From assembly GCA_029856295.1 (NCBI GenBank), contig JAHQWS010000153.1:1-6043 (forward strand): a DNA stretch of 6,043 nt, given 5' to 3'. Source of the DNA: Promethearchaeia archaeon. GTDB lineage: Archaea > Asgardarchaeota > Lokiarchaeia > Sigyniarchaeales > SOKP01. A model generated the notes under the pieces. That model saw nothing but the letters and a program-made list of their open reading frames with translations, was not told where the DNA came from and searched no databases. Below are positions 1 through 5,832 of the stretch, piece by piece. Made by a program: the position numbers and the translations under genes. Every line of letters begins with the position of its first letter. Positions within the stretch are counted from its first letter, which is position 1.

Positions 1-660
1 TAACCAACATAGCTCATCATAGGTACACGAAGATCTAAATACTTGTTCTGCCTTTTTCTTTGTATCCTCTATGGATGCCATTCGAACAGTGTATTTTAAA
101 ATCTTTTCTGCCAGCATCCAGCATAAATCATTATAAGAATAATTTTCTAAAGAAAGGTAATATGCCGCTTCTCTTATTTGAATCTCTAATCCAATTTCTT
201 CTTGTTCTGGTATTATTACAACTGATTCCAACTTTCTATGATTTTTAAGTTGTTCTAACCATCCTTTTATATTTTTTTCTATTCCAGGTGCTATTTCATC
301 GTTAGGTTTTGTGGTTGCTTCAGATTCTATAGGTTCTGATGGTTTTTCTAGTTCTAATTCAGGTCGTCGTTCAATAGTAACTCCAGGTAATAATCCTTTT
401 TTTAAATCATCCATCATCACTAAAAAAGAGCCATACTCTCGCCCCTGTTTCATGATCAGAATTTTTGCTTCATTTCTACGTTCGATTTCTAATTTTCTTG
501 CGAGTTCTGCTGTAAAATCCTTTTTATTTTGAGGAACATTGAGACCTACCCAAATAAAAACGTTTTTATTGTCATCAACAATATAAACATCACAATCTAT
601 AAAGTCTAATTTATTTAACTTTATTAAATCTCCATTATCATCAATATAATATAATTGCAT
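1..660 (-). CDS. Gelsolin-like domain protein with C-terminal helical repeats (3' end cut by window edge)
   Basis: The frame opens with ATG at 660 and stays open for 220 codons to position 1, so the C-terminus lies outside. Residues about 20-90 read as one gelsolin-like domain: DVYIVDDNKNVFIWVG at 24-39 matches the family's 'DVYiLD..~.iyvWiG' strand pair, a charged helix follows (D48-E60), and KQGREYGSFL at 71-80 matches the closing 'qGkE...F' motif. Residues 97-125 are a Pro/Glu/Ser-rich linker. From about 160 the chain looks helical and holds an imperfect 38-residue repeat, YNDLCWMLAE at 176-185 and YDELCWL at 214-220. There is no signal peptide or membrane segment, so a cytosolic protein is expected. 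Gelsolin-domain proteins of Asgard archaea bind and regulate actin filaments; that role is inferred here. The start is supported by a purine-rich GAGAGAG at 665-671. Calcium-binding residues cannot be judged safely by eye. Confidence 0.82.
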   Translation of the reverse strand, partial: MQLYYIDDNGDLIKLNKLDFIDCDVYIVDDNKNVFIWVGLNVPQNKKDFTAELARKLEIERRNEAKILIMKQGREYGSFLVMMDDLKKGLLPGVTIERRPELELEKPSEPIESEATTKPNDEIAPGIEKNIKGWLEQLKNHRKLESVVIIPEQEEIGLEIQIREAAYYLSLENYSYNDLCWMLAEKILKYTVRMASIEDTKKKAEQVFRSSCTYDELCWL

Positions 661-664
661 TTTA

Positions 665-671
665 CTCTCTC
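665..671 (-). promoter_or_regulatory. Ribosome binding site of the gelsolin-like gene
   Basis: On the minus strand the bases read GAGAGAG, ending four bases before the ATG at 660. It is a fair but not perfect Shine-Dalgarno match and it supports this start over any later Met. Confidence 0.5.
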
Positions 672-714
672 TTTAACTAAAAAAATAGTAATATAAGATT
701 TAATACACATCAAA

Positions 715-722
715 TATTTAAA
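715..722 (-). promoter_or_regulatory. Candidate archaeal TATA box for the gelsolin-like gene
   Basis: The minus strand reads TTTAAATA here, preceded by a purine-rich AAAAAAGAC that could serve as a TFB-recognition element. An initiation site about 25 bases downstream would fall near 693, leaving a leader of about 30 bases that contains the Shine-Dalgarno site. In DNA this AT-rich the match could be chance. Confidence 0.35.
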
Positions 723-743
723 AGTCTTTTTTGTCTCTATAAA

Positions 744-928
744 TTATTTGAATTTTAAAAGGTCGGGTTTTCTCTTCTCGAAGATCTCTTTAAATAGTTC
801 GCGAGCTTCGCATGATCTTAGTCTTCTCGTGAAATTCTTAAAATCTACTGTTCTTGCATCGTTTAGAGGATTCTATTAATAACGAGATTTATTTCATTTA
901 TCATCAGAAGAATAATTTCTAATGAATC
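744..928 (-). pseudogene. Decayed C-terminal end of a minus-strand gene, parent family not recognised
   Basis: The 337 bases between the two flanking genes (661-997) contain no intact gene, but the minus strand still reads like protein. One frame is open from 872 to the TAA at 744-746 and gives DARTVDFKNFTRRL followed by EARELFKEIFEKRKPDLLKFK-like text (41 codons, charged and helical, with no Met, GTG or TTG start). A second frame, open from 928 to 866, gives DSLEIILLMINEINLVINRIL-like text and would join the first by a frameshift near 863-872. The base composition (several CG-rich codons) is less AT-biased than the surrounding spacer. A C-terminal transposase fragment is one possibility but no diagnostic motif is present. 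Coding origin is inferred from amino-acid texture only. Confidence 0.45.
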
Positions 929-960
929 TTAAATATCGTCCAGTCCTATTATACATTACA

Positions 961-968
961 TTTAAAAA
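961..968 (+). promoter_or_regulatory. Candidate TATA box for the acyl-CoA oxidation cassette
   Basis: TTTAAAAA lies at the right distance (about 25 bases from box centre) to start transcription near 990, just before the GTG at 998. The transcript would then be nearly leaderless, which agrees with the lack of a Shine-Dalgarno site before that GTG. This is the last spacer before the three-gene cassette. AT-richness makes chance matches common. Confidence 0.3.
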
Positions 969-997
969 AATTATCATTACTACACATAAAATAATGA

Positions 998-2224
998 GTG
1001 ATTAAATTGGGAGGCCATGTTGATTTTGAAGATTTAAATTTAGAATTCGGGTATTCTTGTATGCCTGATAGATTGCATTATTTTACTAAAGAGGAAAATG
1101 ATTTTCGAATGGAAGTACGTAATTGGTGTAAGGATAATGTTGACCCAGTAATCGAAAAAATTGATAGAGAAAGAAATAAAGAATTAGCAGTGGAAACTTT
1201 AAAAAAAATGCCTTATTTAGATATTATCCTTCCGAGAAACGCAGGAGGTCAGGGTAAAGGAGTTATATATAGATGTATTTTTGGTGAAGAATTATCAGCT
1301 TTCAGTTATGCGATTGCAAGTATATTTGGAGCGTCTTCATGTTTATTTGCAGGTCCTATTATAGAATTTGGGACGCCTGAACAGAAAGAAAAGTACCTTT
1401 CGGGAATTGCTAATGGTACAAAAATAGGTGCGATAGGGATCACTGAACCAACGGGAGGATCTGATGCAATTGGTGGAATGAAATTAAGAGCTAAGAAAGA
1501 AGATGATCATTATATTCTTAACGGAGAGAAATGCTTCATAACGAATGGTAGTGTAGCTGATTATATTTGTTTATATGCTATAACAAATGATCAAGTTAAG
1601 AAGCATCAGGGCATGACTGCATTTATTTTTGAAACAGATACTCCTGGATTTGAAGTAATAAAGGATTATAAACATATGGGACGCAGAGGAATGCCTAACT
1701 CATATTTAAAATTTAATAATTGTAAAATACCTGCTGAAAATATACTTCATAAAGAAAATGAGGGATTAGAAGTATTATTATTCGGTCTTGATGGAGAGAG
1801 AACTTTTACAGCATCTCAATATCTCGGATTGGCAAGAAGTGCATTTGAAGTAGCATATAAGTATTCACATAAGCGTGAACAATTCAAAAGGACACTTTAT
1901 TCATTTGAGGGGATATCATTTAAACTTAGTGAAATGTTTTCAGATATTGAATTATACCGGATTGCAATGGCACAAATAGCGAGAATGCTTGATAATGGTT
2001 ACAATTGTAGAGTGCAAGTTGCAGGAGTCAAATTTCGCTTAGCAGATGCGGCGGTAAGAACTGCTCAAGAAGCGATCCAAATATTAGGCGGAATTGGATA
2101 TTCAGAAGAATATCCATTGGAACGGTATTATCGGGATTCTAAAATAGGCCAAATTTCTGCTGGAACCGTTGAAATTTTAAAATATCTTATTTCAAGAGAA
2201 ATGGTTAGAATGTGGGGAAAATAA
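998..2224 (+). CDS. Acyl-CoA dehydrogenase (isovaleryl-CoA-dehydrogenase-type active site)
   Basis: This FAD enzyme introduces the alpha,beta double bond into an acyl-CoA and passes electrons to an electron-transfer flavoprotein. The protein is 408 residues from GTG 998, or 387 from ATG 1061; both suit the family. It has an N-terminal helical domain, a middle beta domain with signature IGITEPTGGSD (146-156), and a C-terminal helical domain with REQF (293-296) and the second signature QILGGIGYSEEYPLERYYRD (361-380). The usual catalytic Glu in 'QIYEGT' is Ala here (QISAGT, A388). Glu267 in GLDGERT instead matches the base used by isovaleryl-CoA and long-chain dehydrogenases. Branched-chain or long-chain substrates are therefore plausible but not proven. 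GTG 998 directly follows an in-frame TGA and has no Shine-Dalgarno site. ATG 1061 fits family N-termini well, so the start is uncertain. It is first in a cassette with a crotonase and a thiolase. Confidence 0.93.
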   Translation: MIKLGGHVDFEDLNLEFGYSCMPDRLHYFTKEENDFRMEVRNWCKDNVDPVIEKIDRERNKELAVETLKKMPYLDIILPRNAGGQGKGVIYRCIFGEELSAFSYAIASIFGASSCLFAGPIIEFGTPEQKEKYLSGIANGTKIGAIGITEPTGGSDAIGGMKLRAKKEDDHYILNGEKCFITNGSVADYICLYAITNDQVKKHQGMTAFIFETDTPGFEVIKDYKHMGRRGMPNSYLKFNNCKIPAENILHKENEGLEVLLFGLDGERTFTASQYLGLARSAFEVAYKYSHKREQFKRTLYSFEGISFKLSEMFSDIELYRIAMAQIARMLDNGYNCRVQVAGVKFRLADAAVRTAQEAIQILGGIGYSEEYPLERYYRDSKIGQISAGTVEILKYLISREMVRMWGK

Positions 2225-2283
2225 ACAAATTTGATAATATTCCTAATTACAAAATATTTAAAAGAAAGAAGAAAAGAAAAATT

Positions 2284-2287
2284 GGAG
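2284..2287 (+). promoter_or_regulatory. Ribosome binding site of the crotonase gene
   Basis: GGAG sits nine bases before the ATG at 2297 and follows a purine-rich stretch (2264-2288). It fixes the start of the crotonase gene and suggests translation from a shared transcript with the upstream dehydrogenase. Confidence 0.6.
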
Positions 2288-2296
2288 ATTTAAAAT

Positions 2297-3088
2297 ATGA
2301 AAAAAAAAATTGAGTTAGCAATGAAGGATAAGATAGCGACGATAAAATTTATTGATCCGGATAATTTTAACGCACTGAGTAGAGAAACTGCGAAACAATT
2401 ATTAGAAGTGTTAAAAGATCTAAAAGATAACAGCGAGGTCAGATGCATTATACTTACAGGTACAGGAAAATCATTCTCTGCGGGAGGCAATATTAAAGAA
2501 TTCAAATCTAGCATTGAAAATGGAACCCCCGGTCGATTAATGGATGATTTGACTAAAGATCTTTATTACATTGCAAGATTTTTGCGTCTATACCCAAAAC
2601 CAGTTATAGGAGCTGTGAATGGTTGGGCTGTGGGAGCAGGGATGAATTTAGCGCTTTCATGTGATGTTATTATTGCTTCAGAACATGCAAAATTTAGACA
2701 ATCTTTTTGTAAACTTGCCTTAATTCCCGGATTTGCAGGATCGATTTTGTTAAGCCATCAGCTCACATGGCAGCAGGCAGTACAGATGTCATTTTTTGGA
2801 GACACATATTCAGCAGAAGAAATGAAAAAACTCGGTTTTATTAATGAAATTGTTCCACCAGAGAAGTTAGAAGAAATCTCATTAGAATGGGCAGAAAGAT
2901 TTGCGAAAGGTCCTACTTTAACTTACGCAAGAACGAAAAAGTTATTTTTTGATGCGCTTAGCACTCCTTTTGGCGAGCAACTCGAAAATGAAAGACAGAT
3001 GCAAATAAAATCAGCTGAATCAGAAGATTATAAAATAGGTGTATTCGCAATAATCGAAAAAAAAGAACCTGAGTTTATTGGAAAATAA
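2297..3088 (+). CDS. Enoyl-CoA hydratase/isomerase (crotonase) family protein lacking the hydratase glutamates
   Basis: This is a 263-residue crotonase-fold protein, the normal length for a single-domain family member. It binds an acyl-CoA and stabilises an enolate through an oxyanion hole: FSAGGNIKEF (60-69) supplies the first half, and NGWAVGAGMNLALSCD, ending at D123, the second. IPGFAG (143-148) and the late 'A.....GFINEIVPPEKL' segment are also typical. The two glutamates that define hydratases (Glu144 and Glu164 in rat mitochondrial hydratase, 20 residues apart) align with Asn117 and Phe137. The Asp after 'IP' used by PaaG-type isomerases is Gly145. Overall texture (AGMNLALSCD, FCKLALIPG) resembles PaaG-like isomerases more than FadB-type hydratases. 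Its place between dehydrogenase and thiolase argues for an acyl-CoA oxidation role, but the exact reaction is open. The start is backed by GGAG at 2284-2287. Confidence 0.9.
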   Translation: MKKKIELAMKDKIATIKFIDPDNFNALSRETAKQLLEVLKDLKDNSEVRCIILTGTGKSFSAGGNIKEFKSSIENGTPGRLMDDLTKDLYYIARFLRLYPKPVIGAVNGWAVGAGMNLALSCDVIIASEHAKFRQSFCKLALIPGFAGSILLSHQLTWQQAVQMSFFGDTYSAEEMKKLGFINEIVPPEKLEEISLEWAERFAKGPTLTYARTKKLFFDALSTPFGEQLENERQMQIKSAESEDYKIGVFAIIEKKEPEFIGK

Positions 3089-3107
3089 AATTGTTTAAGA
3101 GATAAAA

Positions 3108-4322
3108 ATGCCAGAATTAAAAGAAGTTGTAATTATCGATTATTTACGGACTCCCATATCTCGAAGCCGCCCCGATCAGCCCGAAAGGGATGTATTTCAT
3201 GAAATTCCTGCGGATGTATTATTATCTATGGTAATAAAAGAAATTATTTCGAGGGCTAAGTTTGATTCTTCGGATATTGATGAAGTTATTACTGGATGTG
3301 CAAACCAGGTTAAAGAAAATTTTCTCTATGGAGGAAGACATCCAGTATTTTTAGGTGAGCTTCCCATCACGGCTGCTGCCATGGGTGTAGACCGCCAATG
3401 TGGATCTAGTATGTCAAGTGTTCATATAGGGGCAATGGAAATAATGACCAGCAATTCTGAAATTGTCCTCGCGTGTGGAATGGAACATATGACACGAATT
3501 CCTCGTGGAACCGATTTAACAATGCGTCATACAGAATTAGGAGATAATGAAAAATTTCCAAATCATGCGAAGTATGATTTGACAACTGGATTTTCTATGC
3601 TTCAGACAGCTCAACAATTATGGGAGCAAAATCCAGATATAACACGTGAAAATATGGATCAGTGGAGTTTAAGATCTCATGAAAGAGCTATTCAAGCGCG
3701 AGATGATGGATTTTTTGATGGTGAAATACTTCCAATTGAAGGCACTCTCCCAGATGGCAGTAAAAAGTTAATTAAATACGACCAATCGATGCGCGGAGGA
3801 ACAACATTGGAAGTTATGGGTAATCTCCGTGTAGTATCAACTGGTATTAATAAAGAACCTCAAATTACAGCGGGAAATAGTTCCCCTTTAAATGGTGGAG
3901 CAGGCTGTGCCGTGCTTATGTCAAGAACCCGAGCAGACGAGTTAGGAATAAAACCAATGGTAAACATCAGATCGATTGGTTGGGCAGGTGTGAATCCTGG
4001 TGTCATGGGAAAAGGACCAGTACCTGCAAGTAAGAAAGCTCTTAAACAAGCGGGATTAGGTGTCGAGGATATAGATTTTTGGGAAATCAATGAGGCTTTC
4101 GCAATCGTACCCCTGTACGCCATGAAAATGCTAAACATCCCCGCTGGAAAAATAAATGTAAAAGGAGGGGCGATTGCTCTTGGACATCCTTTGGGAGTGA
4201 CAGGTGTAAGGTTGATTGGAACACTCGCTCAAATTCTACAGGCAGAGGGAGGAAAGCTCGGTCTTGCTACAGCATGCGTAGGTGGCGGACAAGGTGTGGC
4301 TACAATTATCGAAAAGATCTAA
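3108..4322 (+). CDS. Acetyl-CoA acyltransferase (FadA-type thiolase)
   Basis: The enzyme cleaves 3-ketoacyl-CoA with free CoA to acetyl-CoA and a shortened acyl-CoA, or catalyses the reverse condensation. The 404 residues cover a full thiolase. The acyl-accepting cysteine is C98 in DRQCGSSMSSVH, close to the FadA motif 'NRLCGSSMQALH'. The middle carries ITAGNSSPLNGGAG. The NEAF block starts at N328, the catalytic His is H360 in GGAIALGHPLG, and the acid/base Cys is C390 in ATACVGGGQG. All catalytic residues are present, so it should be active. SCP2-type archaeal thiolases, which pair with HMG-CoA synthase and a DUF35 protein, lack this C-terminal Cys motif, which argues against a mevalonate role. 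It starts 19 bases after the crotonase stop, with a weak AAGAGA before the ATG, and so is probably co-transcribed. Confidence 0.94.
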   Translation: MPELKEVVIIDYLRTPISRSRPDQPERDVFHEIPADVLLSMVIKEIISRAKFDSSDIDEVITGCANQVKENFLYGGRHPVFLGELPITAAAMGVDRQCGSSMSSVHIGAMEIMTSNSEIVLACGMEHMTRIPRGTDLTMRHTELGDNEKFPNHAKYDLTTGFSMLQTAQQLWEQNPDITRENMDQWSLRSHERAIQARDDGFFDGEILPIEGTLPDGSKKLIKYDQSMRGGTTLEVMGNLRVVSTGINKEPQITAGNSSPLNGGAGCAVLMSRTRADELGIKPMVNIRSIGWAGVNPGVMGKGPVPASKKALKQAGLGVEDIDFWEINEAFAIVPLYAMKMLNIPAGKINVKGGAIALGHPLGVTGVRLIGTLAQILQAEGGKLGLATACVGGGQGVATIIEKI

Positions 4323-4342
4323 TTGTCCCTGAATTTGATTTA

Positions 4343-4353
4343 AGAGGATGGAG
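4343..4353 (+). promoter_or_regulatory. Ribosome binding site deciding the TTG start of KptA
   Basis: AGAGG at 4343-4347 and GGAG at 4350-4353 lie just before TTG 4356. The only nearby ATG (4348) runs into a stop after three codons, so the Shine-Dalgarno site and the conserved N-terminus together select TTG. Confidence 0.6.
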
Positions 4354-4355
4354 TT

Positions 4356-4904
4356 TTGAATAAATTATATATCAAAATTTCTAAATTTTTATCTTTTATT
4401 TTACGACATGGACCTAATAAAGTAGGTCTAGAACTCGATTCTAATGGATTTGCTGATTTAAATGAAGTTTTAAAGGTACTAAATCATAGATTCAAAAATT
4501 TTAAGGTTACTAGATATACTATTGAAGAGATTATTGAACAATCTGAAAAGAGGAGATTTGAAATTGAAAATTCTAAAATTAGAACATTTTATGGGCATAG
4601 TATAGATGATAAAATTATAATGACCTTGGCAGTAGATTTACCCTCAGCCCTATATCATGGAACAAATCCGAAAGCTTATAATGTAATAAAAACAGAGGGA
4701 TTAATTAGAAAAAAACGCCAATATGTTCATTTATCGGAGAATGTGGAAACCGCAATTATGGTTGGAAAACGCACATTTAGTAATCCTATAATTATACTAA
4801 TTGATGTTCAATCCGCACGAAAGGAGGGAATCAAGTTTTACAAATCAGGGGATATGTATCTTGCGGATTATATTCATCCTAAGTTCATTAGAAAGGTTAA
4901 ATAG
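4356..4904 (+). CDS. kptA: RNA 2'-phosphotransferase KptA/Tpt1
   Basis: KptA/Tpt1 moves an internal RNA 2'-phosphate to NAD+, releasing nicotinamide and ADP-ribose 1'',2''-cyclic phosphate. In fungi this completes tRNA splicing; its job in archaea is unsettled. The 182 residues match the family's usual length. An N-terminal winged-helix-like part has SKFLSFILRHGP (9-20) and GLELDSNGF (24-32). The C-terminal NAD-binding part has IRTFYGHS (75-82), LYHGTNP (99-105), KRQYVHLSE (120-128) and VGKR (136-139). The catalytic quartet Arg-His-Arg-Arg known for the family can be placed at R17, H18, R76 and R139, so the enzyme looks intact. The Tyr in 'YGHS' is common in archaeal versions. It starts 33 bases after the thiolase stop on the same strand and may ride on that transcript, though its codons look more AT-rich than those of the cassette. 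Confidence 0.94.
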   Translation: MNKLYIKISKFLSFILRHGPNKVGLELDSNGFADLNEVLKVLNHRFKNFKVTRYTIEEIIEQSEKRRFEIENSKIRTFYGHSIDDKIIMTLAVDLPSALYHGTNPKAYNVIKTEGLIRKKRQYVHLSENVETAIMVGKRTFSNPIIILIDVQSARKEGIKFYKSGDMYLADYIHPKFIRKVK

Positions 4905-4928
4905 GGGAGAATATCAAAATTTAATTAA

Positions 4929-5333
4929 TTAAGTACAATATTCGTGAGTCGAACACATCTCTTTTATAGTAGGAAGAAACTCCTTAAATTTAGTTACATT
5001 ATAAGAATCTACGGTTGCACCGAATTGCGCAATAAATTTTTCAGCAATTACTAATCCCTGCTCCCTCCAAAGATCAATCGGGTCGTCTTGATCTACAAGT
5101 AATATAACATTAATCGGGGATTTTGGGACAATAATGCAATTATGCCCTTTCGATCCTTCAGTAGAAATTAAAACAGGAGTTCCTATATCTATTTCCTGAG
5201 AAATGCTCTGAATTGCTTTAAGAAACCCGCTAAAAATGTCTGCATGTTCGATTTTGATTTTTGTATGTTCTTGCCGGTACTCTAATAAGCTTAATCCGGA
5301 CTTATTTTGTTGAATTAATATTATATCTAGCAT
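4929..5333 (-). CDS. Small longin/roadblock-like protein of Asgard type
   Basis: The 134-residue soluble protein has no signal peptide or membrane helix. Its pattern is strand (2-8), turn with SG at 12-13, strand (14-19), helix containing DIFSGFLKAIQSISQE (32-47), three strands (about 53-81), then a long helix from D84 and a short C-terminal one. The 'SGFL.AI.S...E' helix after a strand pair ending in 'SG' is what I associate with longin/roadblock-like small proteins that are abundant in Asgard archaea, often near or fused to small GTPases. No GTPase is in this window. The assignment rests on pattern recognition, not on a catalytic motif; a profilin-like alpha/beta fold would look similar at this level. 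No Shine-Dalgarno site precedes the ATG, so the message may be leaderless. It is convergent with kptA, with 24 bases between the stops. Confidence 0.72.
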   Translation of the reverse strand: MLDIILIQQNKSGLSLLEYRQEHTKIKIEHADIFSGFLKAIQSISQEIDIGTPVLISTEGSKGHNCIIVPKSPINVILLVDQDDPIDLWREQGLVIAEKFIAQFGATVDSYNVTKFKEFLPTIKEMCSTHEYCT

Positions 5334-5427
5334 GCTATTAAAATTTATATTCTTAAGTAAGGAATCAGATTATTTATTCTTAAAATTATTGAGGCTTTTT
5401 CTACGTTTAAAGATAAGATAAAAAAGG

Positions 5428-5435
5428 TTATAAAT
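5428..5435 (+). promoter_or_regulatory. Candidate TATA box upstream of the small helical ORF
   Basis: TTATAAAT is preceded by a purine run AAAAAGG (5421-5427) in the position of a TFB-recognition element, the best-looking archaeal promoter in the window. Initiation would be expected near 5457, ahead of the GTG at 5481. The spacer 5334-5480 separates divergent genes, so it should also hold a minus-strand promoter; AT-rich boxes around 5345 and 5375 are possible but not distinctive. Confidence 0.4.
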
Positions 5436-5480
5436 TTAATAGAAAATTTTTAATTAGAAAGTCTTTATCTGTTTTAAAGG

Positions 5481-5711
5481 GTGAAAAATATTTTAATTAT
5501 TGAAATAAATAAAAAAATTGTCCTTGTGAAAACTATCTTAAATAATGTATATGAGATCCTGGCGCTCTTTAAACCGTTTTTAGATTTAATGCTTGAAATG
5601 GAAGAGGCAAAAATATTTCGTCAAAATGGCACTTTTGATGAAGCTGCAAAACTTTTAGGCGAGATATCAGACAGTTGTAAAGAATTAGAGGGCAATTATT
5701 TAATAAATTAA
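5481..5711 (+). CDS. Small helical protein with a TPR-like hairpin, function unknown
   Basis: This is a 76-residue frame from GTG 5481; an in-frame TAA sits at 5475-5477, so it cannot extend further upstream. Residues 41-62 (EEAKIFRQNG, then TFDEAAKLLGEI) read as the A helix, Gly turn and B helix of a tetratricopeptide-like hairpin. A hydrophobic helical stretch (about 19-40) precedes it. One hairpin is too few for a stable TPR domain, so this may be a remnant, an adaptor piece or a small helical bundle. The AAAGG before GTG 5481 abuts the start codon with no spacing. GTG 5526 or ATG 5589 are other possible starts. A TATA-like box at 5428-5435 favours expression. I do not recognise the family. 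Confidence 0.45.
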   Translation: MKNILIIEINKKIVLVKTILNNVYEILALFKPFLDLMLEMEEAKIFRQNGTFDEAAKLLGEISDSCKELEGNYLIN

Positions 5712-5737
5712 GACAAAAATCATTAAATTTGTTATAA

Positions 5738-5744
5738 TTTTTTT
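5738..5744 (+). terminator. Possible T-run terminator after the small helical ORF
   Basis: Seven consecutive T residues start 26 bases after the stop at 5711, with a second T5 run at 5753-5757. Archaeal RNA polymerase can end transcription at such runs without a hairpin. T runs are frequent in this AT-rich DNA, so support is weak. Confidence 0.3.
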
Positions 5745-5832
5745 AGCATCCTGTTTTTCATATGTATTTATCTTATATTGTAGACATAATAATATTTGAG
5801 ATTAAAAATAATAAGAACTAGGCACTGTAGAT

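Noticed and set aside
60..532. Plus-strand open frames at 60-248 and 311-532.
   Set aside because: They lie opposite the clearly protein-like gelsolin frame, and their translations are Ser/Phe/Leu-rich antisense text with no motif.
661..997. CRISPR array, tRNA or riboswitch in the longest spacer.
   Set aside because: There are no direct repeats with regular spacing, no cloverleaf and no conserved GC-rich helices; only the decayed coding text and AT boxes are visible.
2255..2264. TATTTAAAAG in the dehydrogenase-crotonase spacer as an internal promoter.
   Set aside because: Initiation about 25 bases downstream would fall on the Shine-Dalgarno site at 2284-2287 and remove it, and such AT boxes are common here. 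Co-transcription is simpler.
2290..2514. Minus-strand open frame across the start of the crotonase gene.
   Set aside because: It is antisense to a well-supported family member, with no ribosome site or motif.
3860..4138. Minus-strand open frame inside the thiolase gene.
   Set aside because: It is antisense to conserved thiolase blocks (the AGNSSPLNGGAG and NEAF regions), so it is a by-product of codon bias.
3108..4322. Thiolase as part of the archaeal mevalonate pathway.
   Set aside because: The C98, H360 and C390 motifs are of the classical FadA type, and neither HMG-CoA synthase nor a DUF35 OB-fold gene is adjacent.
4905..4928. Hairpin terminator between the convergent kptA and longin-like genes.
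   Set aside because: The spacer holds only the AT palindrome TTAATTAATTAA, with no GC stem and no T run long enough to call.
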